The notes: generated by a model not told the origin, from the sequence alone. A DNA stretch of 64,000 nt from Chryseobacterium indologenes (GCF_002025665.1 NZ_CP018786.1:2356001-2420000); one strand, 5' to 3'. Counted from the first letter of the stretch, positions 1 through 8,617 are shown. Translations and numbers: made by a program.

Positions 1-279
1 TATCCACAGGCAAAAGGAAAAGGAATTGCCAATCCTATTGCTTCTATTTTAAGTGTGGCGATGATGCTGGATCATCTTAATGTAAAGGCTGCAGCAGATA
101 AATTGAGACAATCTGTAGAACATGCTATTGAAAATAAGTATGTCACCATTGATCTTAATACCAAACAATATTACTCTACGAGTGAAGTGGGAAGCTTTAT
201 CGCGGATCATATCAGATATTCCGAGAAATCATATTACAATTTTGAAAATATCAAGATTGGAAAATCTACCATTGTATAG
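1..279 (+). CDS. leuB: 3-isopropylmalate dehydrogenase, C-terminal part (partial)
   Basis: The window opens inside this gene; 92 codons remain before TAG at 277. The product oxidatively decarboxylates 3-isopropylmalate in leucine biosynthesis. The visible part starts YPQAKGKGIANP and continues with ILSVAMMLDHL, the conserved C-terminal block of the isocitrate/isopropylmalate dehydrogenase superfamily. It ends with a TSEVGSFIADHI segment that matches Bacteroidota LeuB better than isocitrate or tartrate dehydrogenase, from memory of the family. The catalytic and NAD-binding parts lie upstream of the window. A bidirectional terminator follows. The symbol rests on the C-terminus only. Confidence 0.82.
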   Translation, partial: YPQAKGKGIANPIASILSVAMMLDHLNVKAAADKLRQSVEHAIENKYVTIDLNTKQYYSTSEVGSFIADHIRYSEKSYYNFENIKIGKSTIV

Positions 280-310
280 AAACAAAAAGTTCAGTTAGAT
301 AGTTAGAAAG

Positions 311-342
311 AAAAGTTCCGCCTCGTATGAGACGGAACTTTT
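311..342. terminator. Bidirectional hairpin terminator
   Basis: Perfect 10-bp arms AAAAGTTCCG and CGGAACTTTT with a further CTC/GAG pairing inside, flanked by A and T runs. It can end leuB from the left and the small minus-strand gene from the right. Confidence 0.85.
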
Positions 343-373
343 CAATTTTTTAAACCTGTGAGGGATATTATTC

Positions 374-559
374 TTATTTTTTGGTATTATCCGTTTTTCC
401 TGATTTATTTTTTGAAGACTTTTGAACATCTTCTTTATCAATATCAGGCGGATTGGTCTTTTGTGATGCCGCAGGAATATTGGGGAAATCCTGGTTTTGC
501 TTTTGGGTTTCTGCGGTATTGGCAGATTCTTTCTTTTTGGTGTTTCCTTTTGTATCCAT
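374..559 (-). CDS. Small hydrophilic lysine-rich protein, unknown
   Basis: A 61-residue protein of extreme composition: about one quarter Lys, many Asn, Gln, Ser, Thr, Asp and Pro, no hydrophobic core and no Cys. It starts MDTKGNTKKKES and ends KTDNTKK, so it is probably disordered and cytoplasmic. No family is recognised. It stands alone between the leuB terminator and the DUF4230 gene, 72 bases after the latter ends. Short Lys-rich proteins of this type are common in Flavobacteriia; I infer a real gene from its clean composition, start and terminator, but its function is unknown. Confidence 0.55.
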   Translation of the reverse strand: MDTKGNTKKKESANTAETQKQNQDFPNIPAASQKTNPPDIDKEDVQKSSKNKSGKTDNTKK

Positions 560-630
560 GACTTTGAATTTTAAATTTCAACAATATGATAGTATCATTC
601 AAAGGGTTTGCCAAACGGAAATATTTAACC

Positions 631-1236
631 TTAAAGTCCTAAAATACCAATTTTTCCTGTTTTATCTTCTATTTCATAATTTAAAGCCTTAGCCAAAACA
701 AAGATATTATTAAGATTTTCCATCAGCTGTTTGCGGCCTTCACTTCTCAGCTGATTCTGATCAATTGATTTTTCGGCTGTTTCTTTAGCTTTCTGGGTAA
801 CATTTTTAATATCTTTTTCTGAAATTCTGTTAATAAAAGAATCATCCAAAGACTGAATTTCAACGCTTGGCGTAATTCTTATGTCTGCATCAGGAAGCTC
901 GGTGATAATCAATTTTTTATTGATAGAATCTACTTCGATCTTCATTTTGTTAAGGTCATAAGAAACCTGTGCATTGGTCTTTGTATAAGTTATAATGCTG
1001 TTGCTGGATATTTCTTTTCCAAAAACTTCATAACCCATTTTAGTCTTCTGCATGCTGGAAGTATTCTGCTCCATGACTACCATTTTATTCATCTTGGAAA
1101 TCTGATTGGTCAGGATATAATAATCCGATTTTTCAGTTTTATTTCCAAGGTTCAGGCAGGACTTCAGTCCAAAAAACAGAAGGACCATGGCACCGGCACC
1201 GGCTGCAAAGGATAATATTGTTCTATAATTTCTCAA
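631..1236 (-). CDS. DUF4230 domain-containing membrane-anchored protein
   Basis: A 201-residue protein with one N-terminal membrane anchor (about residues 8-25, TILSFAAGAGAMVLLFFGL) followed by a soluble domain that matches the DUF4230 pattern: alternating strands with ILTNQISKMNKMVVMEQ near the start and a C-terminal helix ending IEDKTGKIGILGL. The domain probably faces the periplasm. Biochemical function is not known for this family. It is the last gene of a tight minus-strand set: the thioredoxin-like gene ends two bases upstream and the MazG-like gene lies just before that, so the three are probably co-transcribed. Confidence 0.75.
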   Translation of the reverse strand: MRNYRTILSFAAGAGAMVLLFFGLKSCLNLGNKTEKSDYYILTNQISKMNKMVVMEQNTSSMQKTKMGYEVFGKEISSNSIITYTKTNAQVSYDLNKMKIEVDSINKKLIITELPDADIRITPSVEIQSLDDSFINRISEKDIKNVTQKAKETAEKSIDQNQLRSEGRKQLMENLNNIFVLAKALNYEIEDKTGKIGILGL

Positions 1237-1238
1237 AT

Positions 1239-1802
1239 CTATTTAAAAATTTCTTTGATGACAGACGAATCATTCTTTTTAAGAATTTCAACTAAATCCC
1301 TCTCGATATATCCTGTAGTAGGCATTTCTATAATTCTTCCCACTTCTTTTCCATATCTTTTCAGAATAATGGTAGGAACTTTTTGAAGATTGTAAAGACT
1401 TTCATCTCCGGTAGGAGATTCTTTTTTACGGTTTACTGCTATGATATTCAATTTATTTTCCGGATAGCTTACGGCTTCCAATATTTTCATCAGTCTTGGA
1501 AAATCTCTGTGGCTGTCTTCACACCAGGTTCCCATGAATACAATAATATCATAAGTCCCGATTTTCTCTTTTTTTAATTCACTGACGGCTTTTTGGTCAA
1601 GAACATACTCATCATGTTCTTTTACATACCAATCTGCATAAGGAGCTTTTAAAAATTGCTCTTTCAGTTGGTTTCCTAAAAGCATTTTGCCATCTTTCTG
1701 AGTTTCAACTTCACGGTTTACTACTACTTTTTGAGCATTAAGCTGTTGTGCAGCTAAAAATAAACTTGAAAAGGCAACAATATTGGTAATAAATTTTTTC
1801 AT
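1239..1802 (-). CDS. Periplasmic thioredoxin-fold protein with single active-site Cys
   Basis: A 187-residue protein with a signal peptide (residues 1-23, cleavage likely after LNA) and a thioredoxin fold. The redox motif is GTWCEDSHRD, so Cys94 is present but the second Cys of the usual CxxC is replaced by Ser97. The cis-Pro strand is visible as KVPTIIL near the C-terminus. A monothiol site would suit thiol binding or glutaredoxin-like chemistry rather than dithiol oxidation; that is inference. It sits three bases after the MazG-like gene and two bases before the DUF4230 gene, indicating one operon. Confidence 0.75.
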   Translation of the reverse strand: MKKFITNIVAFSSLFLAAQQLNAQKVVVNREVETQKDGKMLLGNQLKEQFLKAPYADWYVKEHDEYVLDQKAVSELKKEKIGTYDIIVFMGTWCEDSHRDFPRLMKILEAVSYPENKLNIIAVNRKKESPTGDESLYNLQKVPTIILKRYGKEVGRIIEMPTTGYIERDLVEILKKNDSSVIKEIFK

Positions 1803-1805
1803 ATG

Positions 1806-2273
1806 TTATTTTTCAATAATTGATTTTAAATCAGCAGGAGAGTAATATTTGTTTTTTAATACTTTATGATCTGCCTGTCTGTAAACATTGAATTTTTCTC
1901 CGGACTTTTCATAAAAAGATTCTACTTCCTTCTCTTTATAAAATTCAACAGTTTCCTTTGCCTGTTCTTCATTATCACATGCTTTCGACATATTGGAGCG
2001 CTGAACTTCGTTGAATAGCTCTACAAATTTGTTGCCAAGTCCGAATTCCAGTACAGCTCCACTCAAAACATACTGAAGATCACACAATGCATCTGCAATT
2101 TCTACAATATTATTATCTGCAATGGCTTGTTTCAGTTCGTTTAATTCTTCCTGTAAAAGCTCCACTCTAAGATTGCATCTTTCCGGAGAAGGAATTTGTG
2201 GGGTATCTAAAATAGGGGCTTTGAAAGTAGTATGGAATTCTGCTACTTGGTTCAGACTATCAATTTTATCCAT
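1806..2273 (-). CDS. MazG/HisE-like nucleotide pyrophosphohydrolase
   Basis: An all-alpha NTP pyrophosphohydrolase-like protein that probably hydrolyses nucleoside triphosphates to monophosphate and PPi. The metal-binding signature is visible as EELNELKQA followed by EIADALCDLQY, the E-x2-E plus E-x3-D arrangement of the MazG/PRA-PH superfamily. I chose the ATG at 2273 (protein MDKIDSLNQV, 156 residues). The frame stays open to an ATG at 2330, but those extra 19 residues are unlike the family and the internal start has a purine-rich stretch upstream. It leads a three-gene operon with the thioredoxin-like and DUF4230 genes. The physiological substrate cannot be read from sequence. Confidence 0.78.
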   Translation of the reverse strand: MDKIDSLNQVAEFHTTFKAPILDTPQIPSPERCNLRVELLQEELNELKQAIADNNIVEIADALCDLQYVLSGAVLEFGLGNKFVELFNEVQRSNMSKACDNEEQAKETVEFYKEKEVESFYEKSGEKFNVYRQADHKVLKNKYYSPADLKSIIEK

Positions 2274-2377
2274 GAATTTTTTTATTTCCCACAAAGATAG
2301 AAAAGGATTTGTAAAATGTGAAATGTACACGAGTAAAATATGAGACTCAAAAGCGCAGGCTGTCTATTGTTTTTATT

Positions 2378-3109
2378 TTATTCCTGCGAATTAAAGTTAA
2401 TAGGCATTCTAAACCATGATTTTACTGGTGTTCCATTCTTTTTTGCTGGACTCCACTTCCCTTTTATTTTTTTCAGAGCAAATTTTACATCCTCAAGAAG
2501 AATTTTATTGTTTTCTACTTTGGGCTCAAGATCTACATTGGTGATGTCTCCATTTTCATCTATTGAAAAGGATATAAGAAATGTTCCTTTTGGGTTGTAA
2601 GTTTCCCAATCCAAATAATTATTTAAGCTTTCAAGAACATCTTTTCTAAATGCTTTCATCCCTCCGGGCATGGCAGCAGACTGATATGATTTAACAATAT
2701 CGTAATCGGGTTTGTAATTTTCAAAAAAATCTTTGGGTTGAAACATAAAATCGAAATAAGCGGCAACTTTCTGTCCGTTTTGTTCTGCAGGCTGCCAGTT
2801 TTTTAAGCTTCCTAAAGATTTGACAACAAGAGTAAAAGCGCATTTGTTCTTTTCTATAATAGGATCATCGCTCTTTTTCTTTACTAAAGCAGGCTTACCA
2901 TTCTCATCAATCTTTAGGCTTACAAAATACATCTCATTTTGATCACATGGTTTTGAGCCGCTTTTCAGGAAATAGTTCTGCATGTCTGAGAATAATTGGA
3001 TGGAACCTCCTTGGTATGGAAACTGGCCGTCCGGATATTGAGCCAGTGTTTTTTGTGAAAATGCTGATCCAAAGTATAGGGTAAAAAGAAACAGTGTTAT
3101 TTTTTTCAT
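2378..3109 (-). CDS. Secreted TonB C-terminal-like protein
   Basis: A 243-residue exported protein: signal peptide MKKITLFLFTLYFGSAFSQ, then two similar modules. The C-terminal module (about residues 165-243) carries GTFLISFSIDENGDITNVDL and ends with WSPAKKNG plus FRMPINF, the beta-alpha-beta pattern of TonB C-terminal domains. The first module (about 45-125) repeats the theme with FVSLKIDENGKPALV and NWQPAEQNGQKV. There is no membrane anchor or Pro-rich spacer, so it is not a classical energy transducer; such twin-module proteins are common in Flavobacteriia and uncharacterised. It has its own start after the terminator at 3157-3189. Confidence 0.7.
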   Translation of the reverse strand: MKKITLFLFTLYFGSAFSQKTLAQYPDGQFPYQGGSIQLFSDMQNYFLKSGSKPCDQNEMYFVSLKIDENGKPALVKKKSDDPIIEKNKCAFTLVVKSLGSLKNWQPAEQNGQKVAAYFDFMFQPKDFFENYKPDYDIVKSYQSAAMPGGMKAFRKDVLESLNNYLDWETYNPKGTFLISFSIDENGDITNVDLEPKVENNKILLEDVKFALKKIKGKWSPAKKNGTPVKSWFRMPINFNSQE

Positions 3110-3156
3110 AGGTAGATGTGCTTCACGGATTAAATTAGTTTGTCTGCTAAATTAAG

Positions 3157-3189
3157 AAAAGTCTACAACTTTCAGGCTGTAGACTTTTA
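3157..3189 (-). terminator. Hairpin terminator after the TNT-like gene pair
   Basis: Perfect 11-bp arms AAAAGTCTACA and TGTAGACTTTT with an 11-base loop. It lies 25 bases beyond the stop of the Cys-rich gene and separates that pair from the TonB-like gene. Confidence 0.8.
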
Positions 3190-3213
3190 TTGTATGGGTA
3201 GAAATGATTTCAG

Positions 3214-3624
3214 TTATTCATATTTCCAAACGCCGGATATATTTAATATCATCAATCCCGGCTGTTTTTCTCCATAGCTGAATACACAGATGTATTTTGA
3301 ATGGCAGGAAGTACAGTCTGTCCCAAAATATAATGTTGGTTGGTCATTGACTGTCAATTCTCCAAAGTGAAGCATTCTCTGAGAGGTTTTGTTTACTATT
3401 CCGTGTTTTAATAATTCTTCTCTGGAAAGTACTTTATTTTCATTATATACTTGAAAGATAGGAAATCCTGATTCATAGGGAACGATTTCAACTGTATTTT
3501 TGTGGCCGCAATAGCAGCAGCTGTAAGTTATTATGGCTGATGGAAGAGCTTCATCATTGATAAAGTTACTTTTTTCAACAGAAGCTTTTTCGGTAATGTT
3601 TATTTTTTCTGATATTGAATACAT
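3214..3624 (-). CDS. Unknown cytoplasmic protein with zinc-ribbon-like cysteines; possible immunity partner
   Basis: A 136-residue protein with no signal peptide. Two CxxC pairs, Cys36/Cys39 in CCYCGHK and Cys104/Cys107 in CTSCH, are spaced as in a zinc ribbon; between them lies an insert of about 65 residues. No family is recognised. It starts only ten bases after the stop of the TNT-like lipoprotein gene and shares its terminator, so the two are almost certainly one transcript. A short cytoplasmic protein directly downstream of an NADase-like toxin gene is the usual place for an immunity factor, but no sequence similarity to known TNT immunity proteins was established. Confidence 0.6.
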   Translation of the reverse strand: MYSISEKINITEKASVEKSNFINDEALPSAIITYSCCYCGHKNTVEIVPYESGFPIFQVYNENKVLSREELLKHGIVNKTSQRMLHFGELTVNDQPTLYFGTDCTSCHSKYICVFSYGEKQPGLMILNISGVWKYE

Positions 3625-3634
3625 CTGGGTAGAT

Positions 3635-4348
3635 TTATGGCTGAATAACTGTGCCTACTAAGTTAGGATATTTTCCGCTAGGGGTTTTCTTAATGGTAAC
3701 CTTTATATAACCTTCTTCTGCAAGCTTATTCCATGTTTTCTGATAACCCGTGTTGATGTCGATAGGGATTTTCCACATGGTTTGTTTTCCTTTTCCTGCC
3801 TGGCTGAACCAAGGAATAATATCTGCGGTTTGGGTCTTGAACTGCATGGAACTATTCAAAACATCAATTTCATAGTAAAAATCGTACTTGTCTTCCGGTT
3901 GATTTAATGCTCTTTGGGTAAAAGTATAAGTATAACCATTGATAATAGGGCTTGTAAAACTTCCTCCTAACGTAGGAACTCCGGTGCCGGTATAGTTGCC
4001 AACCGCTCCGCTGTATCTGTCGAATTTCTGTCCAACCTGTAAAGGAACATCATCAACGATATTGTAACCTCCGTTGGCAGGCGGCCAACCGCCATTTAAA
4101 TTATTAGCCTTAAAAAGTGATTCCAGTTCACTCCATTTACCTCTTTTATATAGGTCATAAGCTTGATTTCTGATTGCTTGACTTGCCGAATTACTGGGGT
4201 CATAAGTGACTGCCAGCTCATCTGCATTTTTGTAGAAGACAGAAGTAACGTCAGGATTGGTATCTATTACATCATCATTGTCCGAACTACAGGCAACCGA
4301 GAAAGAAGTGATTGCTAAAAAAAAAATGTACTTAAATAAATGTTTCAT
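3635..4348 (-). CDS. Lipoprotein with TNT-like (NAD glycohydrolase toxin) domain
   Basis: A 237-residue lipoprotein: signal sequence ending FSVAC with lipid-attachment Cys20, then the acidic run SSDNDD, which resembles the Bacteroidota surface-export signal. From about residue 86 the protein follows the tuberculosis-necrotizing-toxin pattern: WPPANGG, GQKFDRYSG (Arg111), Tyr119, QRAL (Arg146), then IIPWFSQAGKGKQ (Pro179-Gln189) and a C-terminal EEGYIKV helix. The Arg, Tyr and Gln fall where TNT catalytic and NAD-contact residues sit; a clear equivalent of the TNT catalytic His was not found, so activity is uncertain. The next gene, ten bases on, may encode immunity. Family match is by eye. 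Confidence 0.68.
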   Translation of the reverse strand: MKHLFKYIFFLAITSFSVACSSDNDDVIDTNPDVTSVFYKNADELAVTYDPSNSASQAIRNQAYDLYKRGKWSELESLFKANNLNGGWPPANGGYNIVDDVPLQVGQKFDRYSGAVGNYTGTGVPTLGGSFTSPIINGYTYTFTQRALNQPEDKYDFYYEIDVLNSSMQFKTQTADIIPWFSQAGKGKQTMWKIPIDINTGYQKTWNKLAEEGYIKVTIKKTPSGKYPNLVGTVIQP

Positions 4349-4817
4349 ATAAAAAATTTTAAATTATTTTAAAATATTGAGGGATTGGAGGGAGTACCTT
4401 TTTGAAACATTATTTTTACAGAAATCTTCAATGGAAATACTGAGATGAATATTATTAATGTTCAGTCTGTAACAGGGGTTTCAAAACTGAAATTGATTTA
4501 ATAATACACTTTTCTGGCGGGTAAATTATTAAAATACCAATTCACACCAAAATAGAGTCAAAAGAAGCAACGGCATCCGACCTTAAAAAACGGCTTGGAG
4601 CTCCCTTAAATACAATCTGGGTCAACGGTACAATAAAATATTGTTATGTGATAAATTTAAATTAAAAAACTCAAATTATAGTTATTTTGTTTTAAATAAA
4701 ATGTTTTTATGTGATTAATTTCATTTGTAATTATTTATTGTGATGATATTTTACATTGAAAAAAATAAAACTGCCCCATAAGGAGCAGTTTTTTCACATC
4801 GTTTAATTTTAAAGGGA
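4349..4817. other. Intergenic region, about 470 bases
   Basis: AT-rich sequence upstream of the TNT-like gene and downstream of the metalloprotease gene. Apart from the terminator at 4767-4794 I see no gene, RNA or clear repeat; the part nearest 4349 must hold the promoter of the TNT-like pair, but no convincing TAnnTTTG box was found. Confidence 0.5.
4767..4794 (-). terminator. Hairpin terminator of the metalloprotease gene
   Basis: AAAACTGC and GCAGTTTT arms with an inner CC/GG pairing (one mismatch) and T-rich flanks, 24 bases past the stop codon of the minus-strand gene. Confidence 0.8.
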
Positions 4818-7748
4818 TTAGTTTTTAACAAATCTCTTAGAAGATTCTCCAATCTGAATCATATAAGCACCTTTGATAAGGTTGCTTACGTTCACGGATC
4901 CTCTTTGTAGTTTTCCAGAGTCGATTAGTTTTCCACCCATATCGAAGATTTTGTAATCTTCAGAAGTTGTATTGGAAATATAAAGTATATCTCTTGCAGG
5001 GTTTGGATAAAGCTTCACATCGGTGATCAGATCTTTCGTACTATGAAGATCTCCTTTTCCGGAAGAAACAATATTAAGGGTATAGTCTTCTACTTGTCCA
5101 TAAGTGAAGGCTTCACATGAAGAGGTAGGGATTGAACTATACTTCATCATTACTCTCATTCTTGTAGATCCAACAGTAGCAGTAGCCGGGATTGTAATAG
5201 ACCCTGTAACCGGACTTGTTGTAGAACCTGCTTTTGTCCAAGCTAATTCTCCGCTGTCTGTGAAGTCTCCATCACCATTGTAATCAATATAAACAGCATA
5301 TGCTTCGCTGTATTTTGTAGAAGTCCAAACCGGAGTAATGGAAATCGTATAAGCACTTCCTCTTGTAACATTTGTAGAAACCGAAGTGAAATTTTCATAT
5401 CCTGCAGTTCCTGTAGATGTATTGTTAATTGATCCAAATGTTACGTTTCCAATTCTCTCATCAGCAGTGTTGGAGGCCGAAGAAGAACAATAGGTAACGG
5501 TTCCCCCGGAAAGAGTCGTAACACTTACTGTATTACTTGACACCGAAGCATTTCCAGCTGCATCTTTTGCTTTCACAGAGAAAGAATACGTAGTTGCTGG
5601 TGAAAGTCCTGTTACAGTATATGTAGTAGACGCTGTAGAACCAATTAATGAAGCTCCCTGGTATACGTCATATCCTGTCACTCCAACATTATCTGTAGCT
5701 CCAGACCATGAAAGATTAGTGGTTGTAGCTGTAGTTCCTGAAGCCGCAAGAGTAGGAGCTGTAGGAGCAACCGTATCAGGAGTTCCTGAACCTGCATTTA
5801 CAGAGATGTTGGCATTGTTGACATCAAAGAAAATGTGATTAGATCCTTTTACCATAATTCTTCCTGTAGTTGTCGTAGCATTAGGAATTGTTACAGCCTG
5901 TGAACCATCATTTGGAGTTCCTGCTAATAGGGTAGTCCAGGTATTTCCGCTGTCTGTTGACCAAAGGATATCTACATTGGCTGCATTAACACCATTAGCT
6001 GTAGTTCCTGCCACGTTCCATGTAATGGTTTGAGAACTTCCTCCAGCGTAAGTTGTTGCTGAATTTTGGGAAGTGATATTGAACGGTCCTGCAGTTCCAT
6101 TCACTGTGATTACCGCATCGTCAGAATTGTTTCCTGAACCTCCTGCTTTATTGTCACGAACGGTAAATCTGAAATTTAATGTTCTGGCAACAGAAGAAAG
6201 AGCTTCTACGGTGATTTCAGAACCTGCAGTAGTGGTTGCACCTGTTAAAACAGAAGCCATTCTTGGGAAGTATCTTGCAGGTGAAGTTGTTGGAGTCCAT
6301 GATCTGAAGTTAGGACCAGTAGTTTTTGTTGCACTGGCAGCTGAGCTTGCTCCTGTTTGTGAAGAAGAAGCATTGTCCATTTGTTCCCAGATGTATGTTA
6401 AAGAATCTCCGTCGGCATCCGTTCCTGTTCCTGTAAGAACAAATGGAGTTCCTTTTGGAATTGTATAATCTAAGCCTGCGCTGGCAGTAGGAATGGAATT
6501 TCCTGTATTGGTATTAACAGAGCAGGTTTTGGCTTTAATATTATTTGTGATCTGCTGAATGCTTACGGCATGGAAAAAGGCATCAGAATGAGGTTGGATA
6601 TCCTGGCTGGTAATTCCGGCATATCCCATAATTGTTGATCCAGATCCCGGTTCCATATTAACGCCTGTTCCTTCATTGCTCATAGAGAAAGTATGGTTTC
6701 CACCAAACTGATGTCCCATTTCGTGAGCCACATAGTCGATATCAAAATTATCTCCTGAAGGAATAGCATCTGCCGGAGAAGTATAGCCGCTTCCTTTAGA
6801 TCCGTTTGTACAGATACACCCGATACATCCCGCATTTCCTCCACCTCCTGAAGCTCCGAACAAGTGTCCGATATCATAGTTGGCTTCACCAATTACAGAG
6901 GTTAAAGTACTTTGTAACTGAGAATTCCAGCTGCTCATTCCTGAAGCTGCAGAATAAGGGTCTGTAGAAGCATTGGTGTAAATAACCGCGTCGTTGTTAG
7001 CAATCAGAACCATTCTTGCAGCGAAATCTTTTTCAAAAACACCGTTTACACGGGTCATTGTGGTATTCATTGCTGCTAAAGCCTGAGCTTTTGTACCTCC
7101 GAAATAAGTAGTGTATTCTCCTGTGCAGGATAATGCCAGTCTGAATGTTCTCAGTTTAGCATCGTCAGCATTAGGTCTTGCCGCAAGAGCAGAATTGGAA
7201 ACTCCTTTCTGTGCAGCATCTACTACTGTACATTCAAATTTGTTAAGATCATCTTTTTTGTCAGATTTTCTGTACACTACATAAGAAGAAAGACCTTTAG
7301 TGTAAGGCTCGATAAATACTGCAGATTTATCACCGTAAATTTCCATAGATGACAGTCCTAGTGGAGAAACACTGAAATAGACTGTGGAATTAGGATCATC
7401 CAGACCTTGTCCTACATAGGATTTGATATCCGGATATTTTGCTGCCAACTCAGGGGCAAAATTGGAATTCTCCCTCACTTTAAAATTTTCCATTCTGCCT
7501 TCAGAATTTGGAAAAGAGATGATGAGTTCTGATTTTTCGCCTGCAGCCAGTCTTTTGGGAGCTTTTGCCAGAATGTTTTTCAATCCGTTGATATCCAGGT
7601 TGTATACCTTGGGATTGCTGATGCTGGTTTTGTTTTCAAAGATCTCTGATGAAGTTCTTTTTGAACCTTCAGACCAAAGACGGTCAGTCTGTGCGAAAGA
7701 AATACCCGAAATAAGGAGCATTCCAATCAGCGTTAATTGTTTTTTCAT
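4818..7748 (-). CDS. Secreted reprolysin-like zinc metalloprotease with FN3, GEVED and T9SS domains
   Basis: A 976-residue exported protease. Signal peptide is residues 1-19 (ends ISFAQ). The metzincin zinc site is HEMGHQFGGNH, His342, Glu343, His346 and His352, with a Met-turn IMGY at Met374. After it come Ig-like repeats, a fibronectin type III domain (about 663-748), a GEVED domain with the calcium-loop-like YIDYNGDGDF near residue 818, and a type IX secretion sorting domain (about 905-976, beginning LYPNPARD and ending RFVKN). It is expected to cross the outer membrane by the Por system and be released or surface-bound. Single-gene unit with its own terminator. The substrate is not evident. 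Confidence 0.93.
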   Translation of the reverse strand: MKKQLTLIGMLLISGISFAQTDRLWSEGSKRTSSEIFENKTSISNPKVYNLDINGLKNILAKAPKRLAAGEKSELIISFPNSEGRMENFKVRENSNFAPELAAKYPDIKSYVGQGLDDPNSTVYFSVSPLGLSSMEIYGDKSAVFIEPYTKGLSSYVVYRKSDKKDDLNKFECTVVDAAQKGVSNSALAARPNADDAKLRTFRLALSCTGEYTTYFGGTKAQALAAMNTTMTRVNGVFEKDFAARMVLIANNDAVIYTNASTDPYSAASGMSSWNSQLQSTLTSVIGEANYDIGHLFGASGGGGNAGCIGCICTNGSKGSGYTSPADAIPSGDNFDIDYVAHEMGHQFGGNHTFSMSNEGTGVNMEPGSGSTIMGYAGITSQDIQPHSDAFFHAVSIQQITNNIKAKTCSVNTNTGNSIPTASAGLDYTIPKGTPFVLTGTGTDADGDSLTYIWEQMDNASSSQTGASSAASATKTTGPNFRSWTPTTSPARYFPRMASVLTGATTTAGSEITVEALSSVARTLNFRFTVRDNKAGGSGNNSDDAVITVNGTAGPFNITSQNSATTYAGGSSQTITWNVAGTTANGVNAANVDILWSTDSGNTWTTLLAGTPNDGSQAVTIPNATTTTGRIMVKGSNHIFFDVNNANISVNAGSGTPDTVAPTAPTLAASGTTATTTNLSWSGATDNVGVTGYDVYQGASLIGSTASTTYTVTGLSPATTYSFSVKAKDAAGNASVSSNTVSVTTLSGGTVTYCSSSASNTADERIGNVTFGSINNTSTGTAGYENFTSVSTNVTRGSAYTISITPVWTSTKYSEAYAVYIDYNGDGDFTDSGELAWTKAGSTTSPVTGSITIPATATVGSTRMRVMMKYSSIPTSSCEAFTYGQVEDYTLNIVSSGKGDLHSTKDLITDVKLYPNPARDILYISNTTSEDYKIFDMGGKLIDSGKLQRGSVNVSNLIKGAYMIQIGESSKRFVKN

Positions 7749-8119
7749 ATTAAATATTAAATTTGATTGTGGAATATCAAAGCTAATGAAAAATATATTA
7801 TCAAAAACAAAATTTTTTAAGAGAAATTTGGAATATCACCTTAAAATGTTATGCAATACATTGAGTGTAATTGAAAAAGCTTATTAATAAAAGAAAAGTG
7901 AAAGTGAAGAAATGAATTTTAATTTCAAAAAAAACAAAATATGTGTAATTTTTTATTAATTTATTAAAATGAGACAATGAAATTTACTAATTATTTAATT
8001 ATGTGTAAATAATATTAGTAAGTTGAGTTTTGATAATTGTTGCAAAAATGCTCTACATCCTGCCTACAAAAAAAGCTGTTTCATTTTGAAACAGCTTCCT
8101 ATATTTATATAATTCTTAC
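7749..8119. other. Intergenic region, about 370 bases
   Basis: Very AT-rich stretch between the metalloprotease start and the DinB gene end. It contains the terminator at 8073-8097 and, presumably, the metalloprotease promoter; no ORF with a credible start or RNA structure stands out. Confidence 0.5.
8073..8097 (-). terminator. Hairpin terminator of the DinB gene
   Basis: Arms AAGCTGTTTC and GAAACAGCTT with a short T-rich loop, 22 bases beyond the stop. Nearly the same hairpin ends the S41 peptidase gene at 53361-53385. Confidence 0.82.
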
Positions 8120-8617
8120 TTACATCTTATCATCAGCAGTAGGGCCATAAAGTCCGGGAACTTTATTTCCGGTTGATCTTAGGTAAACCACCAGCTCACC
8201 TCTGTGATGGTACAAATGATTATAAAGAAAGCCTCTTACCACCTGGATTCTTGGAGATGGTGGGAAAAGTACATTTCCGTTCATTTCCATTTTCCACTCA
8301 TTAAAATAAGTGTTTTCATCCGAGTTTTCAAGAACTTTCTGTGCGTTGGCAACATTTTCTTCAAATTTTGCGAGGATATTTTCCGCTTTGGAAATATCTC
8401 CTTTATCATACTTATACGCTCCCATATCAAAAGTATCCTGATTGAAAGTGGATTCGTACCAATTGTATACTTCAGCAATGTGTGAGGCCAGCTGACCGGT
8501 TGTCCAGTTTTTTTCAGAGGGTTTCCAGTCTAATGCGCTGTCAGGGATTGCCTGTAAAATTTTTCTGGTGTTTTCAGCTTCATGCAGAAACTCACCTAAA
8601 AGTGCCTGTTTAATCAT
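8120..8617 (-). CDS. DinB family protein
   Basis: A 165-residue four-helix protein of the DinB/YfiT-like superfamily, which includes metal-dependent thiol transferases. Visible family marks are WTTGQLASHIAEVYNWY (about residues 38-54) and HLYHHRGELVVYLR near the C-terminus; the conserved His residues in these two helices form the usual metal site. Cytoplasmic, no signal peptide. It lies just downstream of the acyl-CoA dehydrogenase gene (24 bases) on the same strand and may be co-transcribed with it. Because this genome appears to use bacillithiol (see 26662-28030), a thiol-transferase role is possible but unproven. Confidence 0.85.
   Translation of the reverse strand: MIKQALLGEFLHEAENTRKILQAIPDSALDWKPSEKNWTTGQLASHIAEVYNWYESTFNQDTFDMGAYKYDKGDISKAENILAKFEENVANAQKVLENSDENTYFNEWKMEMNGNVLFPPSPRIQVVRGFLYNHLYHHRGELVVYLRSTGNKVPGLYGPTADDKM

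Noticed and set aside
6073..6468. Plus-strand ORF of 131 codons within the metalloprotease gene
   Set aside because: Antisense to a confident minus-strand coding region; composition is the complement of Thr/Ser-rich Ig-like repeats, with no family match.
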